This document shows, one piece after another, positions 1 through 7,650 of a DNA stretch of 11,642 nt (positions within the stretch are counted from its first letter, which is position 1; every line of letters starts with the position of its first letter). This stretch comes from Bacteroidales bacterium (lineage in GTDB: Bacteria; Bacteroidota; Bacteroidia; Bacteroidales; UBA932): NCBI GenBank assembly GCA_017617475.1, contig JAFZWC010000042.1, positions 1 to 11,642 on the forward strand, read 5' to 3'. The notes beneath the pieces are model-generated. The model saw only the letters and a list, made by a program, of their open reading frames with translations, was not told the origin of the DNA and did not search any database. A program made the translations under genes and the position numbers.

Positions 1-623
1 AGACTTCCCTGGAAGCCTATTCCCGTCCCCGCACCAACGGTGTGAACGCCATCAACATCCGCGAAGACGACGAATTGCTGGAGGCCATCCTTACCAACGG
101 CCGCTGCAATATCATGATTGCCGCCCATGGTGGCCGATGCGTAAGGTTCGATGAATCAGAGGCCAGGCCTCTCGGCCGCACCTCCACCGGCGTCCGTGGC
201 ATCAATCTTGATGAAGGAGACTTTGTAGTGGGAGTCGTCTGCCAGGATCCCGAGGCAGAAGACGCAGCGAAGCACCAGGTGCTGGCCGTCTCCGAAAACG
301 GTTTCGGCAAACGCTCAGACCCTAATGACTACCGTCAGACCTCGCGTGGCGCCAAGGGTGTAAGAACCCTGAACATCACCGAAAAGACCGGCAATCTGGT
401 GGCCATCAAGAATGTCACCGACGAAGATGACCTTATGATCATTTGCCGCTCCGGAATGACGATCCGAATGCCTGTTAACACTATTCGTGTTGCCGGACGT
501 GCTACTCAGGGCGTGAAGCTCATCAATATCAAGGAAGGGGACGCGATAGCCGCCATTTCCGTAGTCGCCCACAACGAGGAAGAGGAAAGCCAGGCTGCCG
601 AAGGTTCCACAGTAGAAGAATAA
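1..623 (+). CDS. gyrA: DNA gyrase subunit A, C-terminal part (5' end outside window)
   Basis: The reading frame is open from the window edge (first whole codon at base 3) to TAA at 621-623, giving about 206 residues of the C-terminal DNA-wrapping beta-pinwheel of GyrA. Blade-type repeats are visible: SRPRTNGVNAINI, GRTSTGVRGINLDEGD, SRGAKGVRTLNI and GRATQGVKLINIKEGD. Each has the GxxGV+xI/L pattern of a GyrA blade. The protein ends in an acidic tail rich in Glu (NEEEESQAAEGSTVEE), common in GyrA. The catalytic tyrosine and the GyrA box lie upstream of the window. In the cell the A2B2 gyrase introduces negative supercoils using ATP bound by GyrB; this domain wraps DNA. The next gene starts 20 bp later on the same strand, so co-transcription is possible. 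Identification rests on repeat pattern and family knowledge; no frameshift is seen. Confidence 0.96.
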   Translation, partial: TSLEAYSRPRTNGVNAINIREDDELLEAILTNGRCNIMIAAHGGRCVRFDESEARPLGRTSTGVRGINLDEGDFVVGVVCQDPEAEDAAKHQVLAVSENGFGKRSDPNDYRQTSRGAKGVRTLNITEKTGNLVAIKNVTDEDDLMIICRSGMTIRMPVNTIRVAGRATQGVKLINIKEGDAIAAISVVAHNEEEESQAAEGSTVEE

Positions 624-643
624 TTATCAGTACTTTTAATATC

Positions 644-1951
644 ATGAAAAAATTAGCTCTCGTTCTTGCAATGGCCTGCACCCTGCAGGTTGCATTTGCC
701 CAGAAACCCGCTGCAGAAATGCAGAAGAATGTAGATAAGGCTCTCGAGGCCACCCAGGATGCCAAGAAGGCTGCCAAGCCCGCCACCTGGGTCAAATTGG
801 GAGACGCCTACATGGCTGCCTACAACAACCCGCTCACCAACATCACGCTGGGTCTTGACAAGGCTACCTTCCAGATGATGAACAAGGAGAAACCCGTTTC
901 CGTCTCCAACGTCACCCTCGAAGGTCAGCAGTACGAGAAGATGGAGTTCGCCAACGTGGACGCTTACTTCAATGCTGCCGGCATGCTGGTCATTGCCGAC
1001 GTCACCCATCCTTCCGTTCAGGGAGACCTCCTGGGAGAGGCTGCCAAGGCCTATTCCAAGGCTTTCGAGCTGGGTGAGAAGGCCGAGAAGATGGATCCCA
1101 AGATGCAGGAGATCGTGAACAAGTACTATGAGGATGCCTACAATGCCTATCAGCTGGGCAAGATGGCCAAGGCCAGCGACCTCTTCAAGGGTGCTGCCGA
1201 CGCTTCCCTCATGGCTCCCTGCTCCGTCCCCAACTACGACGCCGCTTACAACGCCGCCTTCACTTCCATCGCCGCCAAGAACTACGACCAGGCCGAAGAG
1301 TACTTCAACCTGTGCCTGAAGAACGGTTATACCTCCGACGGTAACGTCTATGCCAACCTGTCCCAGTGCGCTCTTGCCAAGGCCGATACCCTGGCCGCCA
1401 AGAACTATCTGGCCACCGGCCTCACGCAGTTCCCCAACAACGAGTCCGTTCTCACCAGCCTCATCAACCTGTACCTGCAGACCAATGAGGACCCTGAGAA
1501 GATCGTGGAACTCCTGGACGACGCCAAGAAGGTGATGCCCAACAACCCTTCCCTCTACTATGTGGAAGGCAACATCTACGTGGGTGTGAAGAACTATGAG
1601 AAGGCCATCGCCGCTTACGACAAGGCCCTCGAAATTGAGCCCAAGTACGACTTCGCCTACTACGGCAAGGGTAACGTGGCCCTTAAGCAGGCCGAAGACC
1701 TCATTGCCGAGCGTGACGCCCTTGACGTGCGCGAGTGGAAGAAGTACGACGAGCTCAACGATAAGGTCACCGAGGTTTACAAGGGTGCCGTAGAGCCCTT
1801 CGAGAAGTGCTATGAGCTCAGCCAGAACGACGCCGTGAAGGCTTCCGCCGCCGATTTCCTCAAGCGTCTGAACTTCACTCTCCGCAACCTGGATCCCAAG
1901 TACCAGGAAGGTTACGAGAAATGGTCCAAGATTCTGGACGCTGCCGAGTAA
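644..1951 (+). CDS. Secreted/periplasmic tetratricopeptide repeat protein
   Basis: This gene encodes 435 residues. The N-terminus has two Lys, a hydrophobic core and a likely signal peptidase I site after residue 19 (AFA|Q), so the product is exported; Cys12 is a poor lipobox because -3 is Ala. A first helical pair (about 45-60) is followed by a beta-rich stretch (about 65-120) that is not TPR-like. TPR units then fill about 130-360; the best one reads NYEKAIAAYDKALEIEPKYDFAYYGKGN. A charged helical tail follows. TPR proteins are protein-interaction scaffolds, and nothing catalytic is visible. Lys and Asn codons are almost all AAG and AAC, which suggests high expression. It lies 20 bp after gyrA; the gap contains TACTTTTA (631-638), one mismatch from the TAnnTTTG box, so a weak own promoter is possible. 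The gene ends at a strong terminator. The exact role is unknown. Confidence 0.93.
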   Translation: MKKLALVLAMACTLQVAFAQKPAAEMQKNVDKALEATQDAKKAAKPATWVKLGDAYMAAYNNPLTNITLGLDKATFQMMNKEKPVSVSNVTLEGQQYEKMEFANVDAYFNAAGMLVIADVTHPSVQGDLLGEAAKAYSKAFELGEKAEKMDPKMQEIVNKYYEDAYNAYQLGKMAKASDLFKGAADASLMAPCSVPNYDAAYNAAFTSIAAKNYDQAEEYFNLCLKNGYTSDGNVYANLSQCALAKADTLAAKNYLATGLTQFPNNESVLTSLINLYLQTNEDPEKIVELLDDAKKVMPNNPSLYYVEGNIYVGVKNYEKAIAAYDKALEIEPKYDFAYYGKGNVALKQAEDLIAERDALDVREWKKYDELNDKVTEVYKGAVEPFEKCYELSQNDAVKASAADFLKRLNFTLRNLDPKYQEGYEKWSKILDAAE

Positions 1952-1968
1952 TCGTCAGAAACTGAATG

Positions 1969-2000
1969 AAAAAGGCATCGCAATCGCGGTGCCTTTTTTT
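1969..2000. terminator. Bidirectional intrinsic terminator between TPR gene and phoH
   Basis: AAAAAGGCA (1969-1977) pairs perfectly with TGCCTTTTT (1990-1998). The stem continues through T-G, C-G, G-C and C-G pairs (1978-1981 with 1986-1989) around a 4-nt AATC loop. A T-run follows on the plus strand (1994-2000), and the A-run at 1969-1973 gives a T-run on the minus strand, so it can stop transcription from both convergent genes. The phoH stop codon (1999-2001) overlaps its edge. Confidence 0.93.
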
Positions 2001-2928
2001 ATTTTCCGTCAAATGCTTTGACTATCTTGGTGACCAGGGGATGGCGGACGATGTCTTCGTTGGTGAAACGGATGGTGGAGATGCCCTTGATGCCTTCCAG
2101 GAGCTTGATGCCGGCCAGCAGACCACTGTCTTCCCGGCGGGGGAGGTCTATCTGGGTGGCGTCACCGGTGACGATGAATTTGGCACTGGTGCCCATGCGG
2201 GTGAGGAACATCTTGAGCTGGCCCAGGTTGGTATTCTGGGCTTCGTCCAGGATGACGCAGGCCTTGTCCAGGGTGCGGCCGCGCATGTACGCCAGGGGGG
2301 CTATCTGGATGGTGCCGTCGGCCATGAATTCCTGCAGGCGCTTGGAGGGAATCATGTCCGAAAGGGCGTCGTAGAGGGGCTGGAGATACGGGTCCAGTTT
2401 GTCCTTGAGGTCTCCGGGCAGGAAGCCCAGGCGCTCGCCGGCTTCCACGGCGGGGCGGGTGAGGATGATGCGCTTGATTTCCCGGTTCTTTAGGGCGCGT
2501 ACAGCCAGGGCTATGGCCATATAGGTTTTGCCGGTTCCGGCGGGCCCCACGGCGAAGATGAGGTCGTTTTCGAAGTAAGATTTGACCAGGTCCTGCTGGG
2601 TTCTGTTACGGGCGCGGATGGGTTTTCCATCGGTTCCGTGCACGATGACTGCGTCTCCGGTGGGATGCGAGGAATTGCCCCCGCCGGAGAAGATGTCCTC
2701 CACGTCATAGGCGGTGAGGTTCATTTTGTGGTGACGGCGGTCTATGAGTTCGGCAAAGCGGATGTTGAACTCGGCAATGTCGCTTTCCTTTCCCTCCAGG
2801 ATGAGCTCGTTACCCCTTGCAACCACCTTCAGGTGGGGGAAATAGGAGCAGAACTCCGTGAGTATCTTGTTGCCCACGCCATAGATTTCTATGGGGTCGA
2901 TGGCTTCCAGCGTGATGGTTTTCTTCAT
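1999..2928 (-). CDS. phoH: PhoH family P-loop ATPase (YbeZ-like)
   Basis: The product has 309 residues, normal for a bacterial PhoH-like protein. It has an N-terminal KH-like segment (about 1-70), a linker (about 75-105), then the ATPase domain. Walker A is GPAGTGKT at residues 128-135; Walker B is VILDEAQN at 225-232. Family signatures TRPAVEAGERLGFLPGD (158-173) and RGRTLD (216-221) are intact, as is VTGDATQ (253-259). PhoH/YbeZ proteins are cytoplasmic NTPases with predicted RNA-helicase-like roles, linked in other bacteria to YbeY and rRNA/ribosome maturation; ybeY is not next to it here. The gene is transcribed divergently from the SPOR lipoprotein operon. A perfect -7 type box (TATATTTG, 2936-2943 minus) lies only 7 nt before the ATG, implying a very short leader. 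No earlier start fits before this box. Family assignment is firm; the physiological role is not settled. Confidence 0.96.
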   Translation of the reverse strand: MKKTITLEAIDPIEIYGVGNKILTEFCSYFPHLKVVARGNELILEGKESDIAEFNIRFAELIDRRHHKMNLTAYDVEDIFSGGGNSSHPTGDAVIVHGTDGKPIRARNRTQQDLVKSYFENDLIFAVGPAGTGKTYMAIALAVRALKNREIKRIILTRPAVEAGERLGFLPGDLKDKLDPYLQPLYDALSDMIPSKRLQEFMADGTIQIAPLAYMRGRTLDKACVILDEAQNTNLGQLKMFLTRMGTSAKFIVTGDATQIDLPRREDSGLLAGIKLLEGIKGISTIRFTNEDIVRHPLVTKIVKAFDGK

Positions 2929-2935
2929 ACGGAGG

Positions 2936-2943
2936 CAAATATA
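2936..2943 (-). promoter_or_regulatory. phoH promoter -7 box
   Basis: The minus strand reads TATATTTG here, an exact match to the Bacteroidota -7 consensus TAnnTTTG. No clear TTTG -33 box is found 19-21 nt upstream. Transcription should begin about 4-7 nt after the box, at about 2929-2932, while the ATG begins at 2928, so the mRNA would be leaderless or nearly so. Confidence 0.65.
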
Positions 2944-2952
2944 CTACATTTC

Positions 2953-2998
2953 ATTGGCATTATTTTGGAAAAATGAGTATTTTTGTAGATTAAGGAGG
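2953..2998 (+). promoter_or_regulatory. Promoter and Shine-Dalgarno of the lipoprotein-leuS operon
   Basis: TATTTTTG at 2978-2985 matches TAnnTTTG. ATTG at 2953-2956 (one mismatch from TTTG) lies 21 nt upstream as a possible -33 box. The expected start of transcription near 2990 is followed at once by AAGGAGG (2992-2998), a full Shine-Dalgarno 8 nt before the ATG at 3007. Strong Shine-Dalgarno sites are uncommon in Bacteroidota, and the other genes in this window lack one. Confidence 0.6.
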
Positions 2999-3006
2999 AA
3001 TAGATT

Positions 3007-3534
3007 ATGAAACGTAGTCTCATTATAGCCCTAGCGCTGGTTACCCTGGTGAGCAGCTGCGACTTCGTGCGCACGCTGGCCGGCCGTCCCACATCGGCCC
3101 AGTTGGAACAGATCCGTGAGCAGAGGATGGCGGCCGTGGAGGCCCGTCACCAGGCCACACTGGACTCTATGGAACGCGTGCAGAAGCACATGGCCGATTC
3201 CCTGGAAGCCCTGGAGAAGTACCTGCTGGATTCCCTCACGCAGGCCAAGGGTACCGTGCTCAACCCTTCCAAAATGGGCGGCTTGTACACCACCAAACTG
3301 GAAACCAAATACTGCATTGTGGTGGGAGCCTTCCGCAACCGCTTCTATGCCGAGCGAAAGTTAAAGGAATGTAACGCGGCAGACTACACGGCCACCATCA
3401 TCAGCTTCCGCAATGGCCTGCTGGCCGTGGCGGTATGTCCCTCCAACAGCCTGGCCGAAACCCTCAAAACCCTCAAGCAGCTTCGCGGAAAGGGCATCTG
3501 TCCGCCCGACAGCTGGATTCTGATCAACGAATGA
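3007..3534 (+). CDS. SPOR-domain lipoprotein with coiled-coil stalk
   Basis: This gene encodes 175 residues. A lipoprotein signal ends in the lipobox LVSSC, so Cys18 should be lipidated; the next residues are Asp-Phe, with no acidic/Lys surface-export signal visible. Residues about 30-80 are a charged helical stalk in which DSM/DSL recurs every 11 residues (DSMERVQKHMA, DSLEALEKYLL, DSLTQ). Residues about 97-173 match a SPOR domain: YCIVVGAFRNRFYAERKL begins the first strand/helix and PPDSWIL closes it. SPOR domains bind glycan strands lacking stem peptides, which are enriched at division septa. The protein therefore probably sits in the periplasm, lipid-anchored, touching peptidoglycan. Start choice is supported by AAGGAGG 8 nt upstream. 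Its TGA stop overlaps the next gene's ATG (ATGA), so the two are probably translationally coupled. Septal location is inference. Confidence 0.88.
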   Translation: MKRSLIIALALVTLVSSCDFVRTLAGRPTSAQLEQIREQRMAAVEARHQATLDSMERVQKHMADSLEALEKYLLDSLTQAKGTVLNPSKMGGLYTTKLETKYCIVVGAFRNRFYAERKLKECNAADYTATIISFRNGLLAVAVCPSNSLAETLKTLKQLRGKGICPPDSWILINE

Positions 3535-4883
3535 TGAAGCGTCTGTTAATGGCCCTTGCCGCCCTTCTCTTCCTGGGACCGGGCTTGGGCGCCCAGTATA
3601 AAACCTCCTTGCAAGACCTGGACGATTCCGAGACCGTCCGGGCGCTCAAAGAACACGTGGCCACCTTGTCGGCCGCTGAACTAGAAGGCCGCAGGGCCGG
3701 CAGTGAAGGGGAAAAGATGGCGGCCGAGTATATGGAAAACGTCCTCCGGGATTACGGCATTGACATTTTGTCCGCCGGCAACGAGTTCGGCGTGGCCGTA
3801 GGGGCCGATACCGTCCGTTCCCGCAATGTGACCGGTTTCCTGCAGGGCTGGGACAAAACCCTGAACAAGCGGTACATAGTCATCGGTGCCCGTATGGACA
3901 ATATGGGCATGGATACGCTCATGGTGAACGGAGAACCCGTGCGCCGCATGTATTACGGTGCCAACGGCAACGCTTCCGGTATGGCCATGCTGCTGGAACT
4001 GGCCCAGAAGCTGTCCTATGCGCGCACCCTCCTTCGCCGCAGCATCCTCTTCGTGGGCTTCGGCGCCTCCCAGGAGACTTTTGCAGGTTCCTGGTATTTC
4101 CTCCACCGCGCCTTTGCCGAGGATGCTTCCAAGATTGACGCCATGGTTAATCTGGACATGCTGGGAACATCGGCCGGGGGCTTTTATGCCTATACCTCTT
4201 CCAACGAAGATTTGAACACCATAGCCGCTGCGCTCAAGGGAGAATTGCTGCCCGTGCAGGCGCAGATTACTCCCGTGCAGCCTTATCCCGGGGACCAGAC
4301 CGTCTTCTACGACGCCGAGATTCCTTCCGTGCTGTTCACCACGGGCCGCTATCCGGAACACGGAACCGGCAGTGACACCTTCGACATTATTGACTTCGAG
4401 GGCATGGAAGGGGAACTGGAATACATCTACAGCTATGTGCAGCGCCTTTGCAACGGCCAGAGACCGCTCTTCCGCAACGACTCGGTGGTGCCCACGGAGT
4501 CGGCCCGGGCCGATGTGTATGCCTACAGCGACGTGGACGTGAAGCCCATGTTCCTGAATTCTCCGGATCCCAGCACCTTCATGGAACGCTGGGTGTACCA
4601 GTATGTGAAGTATCCCAAGTATGCCGTCGAGAATGGCATCCAGGGCCGCGTGCTGGTGAATTTTGTGGTAAACGAGAAGGGTGAGGTGCAGGATGTATCC
4701 ATCTCCCGGGGCGTGCATGCCACGTTGGACGAAGAAGCGGTGCGCGTGGTATCGGCCTCTCCCAAATGGCGTCCCGGCCGCTTCCACGGCAAAAAGGTGA
4801 AGACGGCCATGACCATAGCCGTAGACTTCAAACTGGACAAAAATAAGGGTAAGTTTGGTATTAATGGTATAACAATTAAATAA
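3531..4883 (+). CDS. Exported M28-fold pseudopeptidase fused to a TonB C-terminal domain
   Basis: The frame opens further upstream, but the ATG at 3531 (450 residues) is the right start: it begins a signal peptide ([16 protein letters not shown], likely cleaved after GLGA, residue 22) and overlaps the previous stop as ATGA. Residues about 35-310 follow an M28 zinc-peptidase fold: [63 protein letters not shown] and [13 protein letters not shown]. The usual metal ligands are mostly gone: His of HxD is Arg121, GADDxASG is GANGNASG (143-150), the catalytic/metal Glu-Glu is Ser180-Gln181, and the last His is Gly278; Asp209 remains. Peptidase activity is therefore unlikely. Residues about 345-443 are a TonB C-terminal domain ([34 protein letters not shown]). 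No retained N-terminal anchor is evident, unlike canonical TonB. leuS starts 4 nt after the stop. Function unknown; a periplasmic binding role is inference. Confidence 0.9.
   Translation: MMKRLLMALAALLFLGPGLGAQYKTSLQDLDDSETVRALKEHVATLSAAELEGRRAGSEGEKMAAEYMENVLRDYGIDILSAGNEFGVAVGADTVRSRNVTGFLQGWDKTLNKRYIVIGARMDNMGMDTLMVNGEPVRRMYYGANGNASGMAMLLELAQKLSYARTLLRRSILFVGFGASQETFAGSWYFLHRAFAEDASKIDAMVNLDMLGTSAGGFYAYTSSNEDLNTIAAALKGELLPVQAQITPVQPYPGDQTVFYDAEIPSVLFTTGRYPEHGTGSDTFDIIDFEGMEGELEYIYSYVQRLCNGQRPLFRNDSVVPTESARADVYAYSDVDVKPMFLNSPDPSTFMERWVYQYVKYPKYAVENGIQGRVLVNFVVNEKGEVQDVSISRGVHATLDEEAVRVVSASPKWRPGRFHGKKVKTAMTIAVDFKLDKNKGKFGINGITIK
4850..4857 (+). promoter_or_regulatory. Possible internal promoter -7 box for leuS
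   Basis: TAAGTTTG matches TAnnTTTG and sits in the AT-rich last codons of the M28/TonB gene, about 30 nt before the leuS ATG at 4888. No TTTG -33 box is visible at the expected spacing, so this is only a candidate. It would let leuS be expressed apart from the upstream envelope genes. Confidence 0.3.
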
Positions 4884-4887
4884 TTAT

Positions 4888-7644
4888 ATGGACTACAATT
4901 TTGCAGAAATTGAAAGAAAGTGGCAGGCCGAGTGGGCTAAGGACAAGACCTACAAGGCCGAAGTGGATTCTGCTAAACCCAAATACTATGTGCTGGACAT
5001 GTTCCCGTACCCCAGCGGTGCGGGCCTGCACGTAGGCCATCCGCTGGGATACATCGCCAGCGACATCTTTGCCCGTTACAAGCGCCTCAAGGGCTTTAAC
5101 GTGCTGCACCCCATGGGCTACGACGCCTTCGGCCTCCCTGCCGAGCAGTATGCCATCCAGACGGGCCAGCACCCCGAGAAGACCACCCACGACAACGTAG
5201 CCCGCTACCGCAGCCAGCTGGACCGCATCGGTTTCTCCTTCGACTGGGACCGCGAGTTCCGCACCTGCGACCCCGATTATTACAAATGGACCCAGTGGGC
5301 CTTCCTCAAGATGTTCGGCTCCTGGTACGACAATAAAACCCAGAAAGCCCGCCCCATCGAGGAACTGACGGCTGCCTTTGAGCAGGGCGGATCGGCCGCC
5401 GTGGACGCCGCCTGCAGCGAAGGTGACGCCTTTACCGCAGAGCAGTGGAAAGCTTTTTCCGAGAAGGAAAAGGCCGATGTTCTCATGCGCTACCGCATTG
5501 CGTATCAGGGAGAAAGCACCGTCAACTGGTGCCCGGCCCTGGGCACCGTACTGGCCAATGACGAGGTGAAGGACGGTTATTCCGAGCGCGGCGGTTATCC
5601 CGTGTTCCAGAAGAAGATGACTCAGTGGCAGCTGCGCGTGAGCGCCTATGCCGCCCGCCTGCTGGACGGTCTGGACCGCCTGGACTGGACCGATTCCCTC
5701 AAGGAAATGCAGCGCAACTGGATCGGCCGAAGCGAGGGCGCCGAAATGGTGTTCAAGGTGGAATGCGACGGCGTCCAGCACGACGTAACCATCTTCACCA
5801 CCCGTGCCGATACCGTCTTCGGCGTCACCTTCATGGTGCTGGCCCCGGAGAGCGAATGGGTGGCCAAGCTCACTTCCAAAGCCCAGAAGGCCGAAGTGGA
5901 CGCCTACCTGGAGCAGGTGAAGAAGAAGACGGAGCGCGAAAGGATGGCCGGCAAGGCCGTCACGGGCGTATTCTCCGGCTCCTACGGCATCAATCCGCTC
6001 ACCGGTGACAAAGTGCCGGTATGGATTGCCGAATACGTGCTGGCCGGCTACGGAACCGGCGCCATCATGGCGGTTCCGGCCCACGACAGCCGCGACTACG
6101 CCTTTGCCAAAAAGTTCAATCTGCCCATCATCCCTCTCATCGAGGGAGCCGATGTCAGCGAGCAGAGCCTGGACGCCAAGGAAGGCATCATGTGCAATAG
6201 CGGCTTCCTGAACGGGCTCACCGTGAAAGAGGCCATTCCCGCCGCCATCGACTACGTGGAGAAACAGGGAATCGGCCACCGCAAGGTGAACTTCCGCATC
6301 CGCGACGCCATTTTCTCCCGTCAGCGCTACTGGGGTGAGCCTTTCCCTATTTACTATAAGGACGGAATCGCTACTCCCGTTGCTTTCGAAGACCTGCCGC
6401 TGACCCTGCCGGAGATCGACCAGTACAAGCCCACCGAGGACGGTCAGCCGCCGCTGGCCCGCGCCAAGGACTGGACTTACAAGGGATATCCGCTGGAAAC
6501 CAGCACCATGCCCGGTTTCGCGGGCTCCAGCGCCTATTACCTCCGCTACATGGACCCTCACAACGGAGAGGCCCTGGTGAGCCGGAAGGCCGACGAATAC
6601 TGGCGCAATGTAGACCTTTACGTGGGAGGTACCGAGCATGCTACCGGTCACCTCATCTACAGCCGTTTCTGGAACAAGTTCCTGTTCGACCTGGGCTACG
6701 TTTGCGAGGATGAACCCTTCTGCAAGCTCATCAACCAGGGCATGATCCAGGGCCGTTCCAACTTTGTGTATATGATTCCCGGCACCAACAAGTTCGTATC
6801 GGCCGGCCTCAAGGACCAGTACGAGACCATCCCGGTGCACGTGGATGTGAATATCGTTTACAACGACAGACTGGATATGGAGGCCTTCCGCGCCTGGCGT
6901 CCCGACTACAAGGACGCCGAGTTCGTGCTGGAAGACGGCGAGTACATCTGCGGCTGGGCCATCGAGAAGATGTCCAAGAGTATGTACAACGTGGTGAACC
7001 CGGACAAGATCTGCGACACCTACGGGGCCGACACGCTCCGCCTGTACGAGATGTTCCTTGGCCCCATCGAGCAGGCCAAGCCCTGGGACACCAAGGGCAT
7101 CGACGGTGTAAACCGCTTCCTCAAGAAGTTCTGGCGCCTGTTCTGGGACCGCGAGAAGTGGCTGGTTACCGATGAGGAACCCACGAAGGACGAGCTCAAG
7201 GCTCTGCACAAGCTCATCGGCAAGGAGCAGGAAGACATTGAGGCGTTCTCCTACAACACCACCATATCGGCCTTCATGATTGCCCTGAACGACCTTGGCA
7301 ATTGCTCCAAGCGTGCCATTCTGGAACCGCTGACCGTCCTGCTGAGCCCCTTTGCCCCGCACATTGCCGAGGAACTGTGGCATCAGCTGGGTCACCAGGA
7401 TTCCGTGGTGTACGCGGCTTTCCCCGAATACAAGGAGGAGCTGGCGGCCGACAATACCGTCAAATACCCGGTCTCCTTCAACGGCAAGACGCGCTTCTTC
7501 CTGGACGCCGCTGCGTCGGCCACGCCTGCCGAAGTGGAGGCCCAGGTGCGCGGCCACGAGAAAACGCCCCAGTATGTGGGTGAACAGTCCATCGTGAAGG
7601 TGATCGTGGTGCCCGGACGAATTGTAAACGTGGTTCTCAAATAG
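4888..7644 (+). CDS. leuS: Leucyl-tRNA synthetase
   Basis: The product has 918 residues, longer than the roughly 860 of E. coli. It is a cytoplasmic class I synthetase that attaches leucine to tRNA-Leu using ATP. The HIGH motif is HVGH at residues 48-51 after PYPSGAGL, and KMSKS is intact at 694-698. The CP1 editing domain carries the threonine-rich TTRADTVFG (from Thr304) and the [15 protein letters not shown] segment, in which Asp403 corresponds to the universal editing Asp, so proofreading should work. A roughly 55-residue insertion (about 147-205) precedes [14 protein letters not shown] and resembles the insertion I recall from other Bacteroidota LeuRS. The C-terminal domain ends in [11 protein letters not shown]. 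The start follows the previous stop by 4 nt, and a yitT gene starts 6 nt after its TAG. The gene uses no TTA, CTA or TCA codons over at least 893 codons. Confidence 0.98.
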   Translation: MDYNFAEIERKWQAEWAKDKTYKAEVDSAKPKYYVLDMFPYPSGAGLHVGHPLGYIASDIFARYKRLKGFNVLHPMGYDAFGLPAEQYAIQTGQHPEKTTHDNVARYRSQLDRIGFSFDWDREFRTCDPDYYKWTQWAFLKMFGSWYDNKTQKARPIEELTAAFEQGGSAAVDAACSEGDAFTAEQWKAFSEKEKADVLMRYRIAYQGESTVNWCPALGTVLANDEVKDGYSERGGYPVFQKKMTQWQLRVSAYAARLLDGLDRLDWTDSLKEMQRNWIGRSEGAEMVFKVECDGVQHDVTIFTTRADTVFGVTFMVLAPESEWVAKLTSKAQKAEVDAYLEQVKKKTERERMAGKAVTGVFSGSYGINPLTGDKVPVWIAEYVLAGYGTGAIMAVPAHDSRDYAFAKKFNLPIIPLIEGADVSEQSLDAKEGIMCNSGFLNGLTVKEAIPAAIDYVEKQGIGHRKVNFRIRDAIFSRQRYWGEPFPIYYKDGIATPVAFEDLPLTLPEIDQYKPTEDGQPPLARAKDWTYKGYPLETSTMPGFAGSSAYYLRYMDPHNGEALVSRKADEYWRNVDLYVGGTEHATGHLIYSRFWNKFLFDLGYVCEDEPFCKLINQGMIQGRSNFVYMIPGTNKFVSAGLKDQYETIPVHVDVNIVYNDRLDMEAFRAWRPDYKDAEFVLEDGEYICGWAIEKMSKSMYNVVNPDKICDTYGADTLRLYEMFLGPIEQAKPWDTKGIDGVNRFLKKFWRLFWDREKWLVTDEEPTKDELKALHKLIGKEQEDIEAFSYNTTISAFMIALNDLGNCSKRAILEPLTVLLSPFAPHIAEELWHQLGHQDSVVYAAFPEYKEELAADNTVKYPVSFNGKTRFFLDAAASATPAEVEAQVRGHEKTPQYVGEQSIVKVIVVPGRIVNVVLK

Positions 7645-7650
7645 CGGTTT

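Noticed and set aside
1966..2493. 175-codon plus-strand frame opposite phoH
   Set aside because: Codon-aligned antisense of phoH that starts inside the terminator; no domain is visible.
3435..3530. 32-residue N-terminal extension of the M28/TonB frame
   Set aside because: It overlaps the conserved SPOR coding region and would bury the signal peptide; the ATG at 3531 fits the ATGA overlap.
3681..4787. 368-codon minus-strand frame opposite the M28/TonB gene
   Set aside because: Codon-aligned antisense shadow; the plus frame has a signal peptide and two recognisable domains.
4876..7557. 893-codon open frame on the minus strand opposite leuS
   Set aside because: Exactly aligned with leuS codons and explained by codon bias. 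The translation is a low-information Gly/Val/His-rich sequence with no domain, while leuS is unmistakable.
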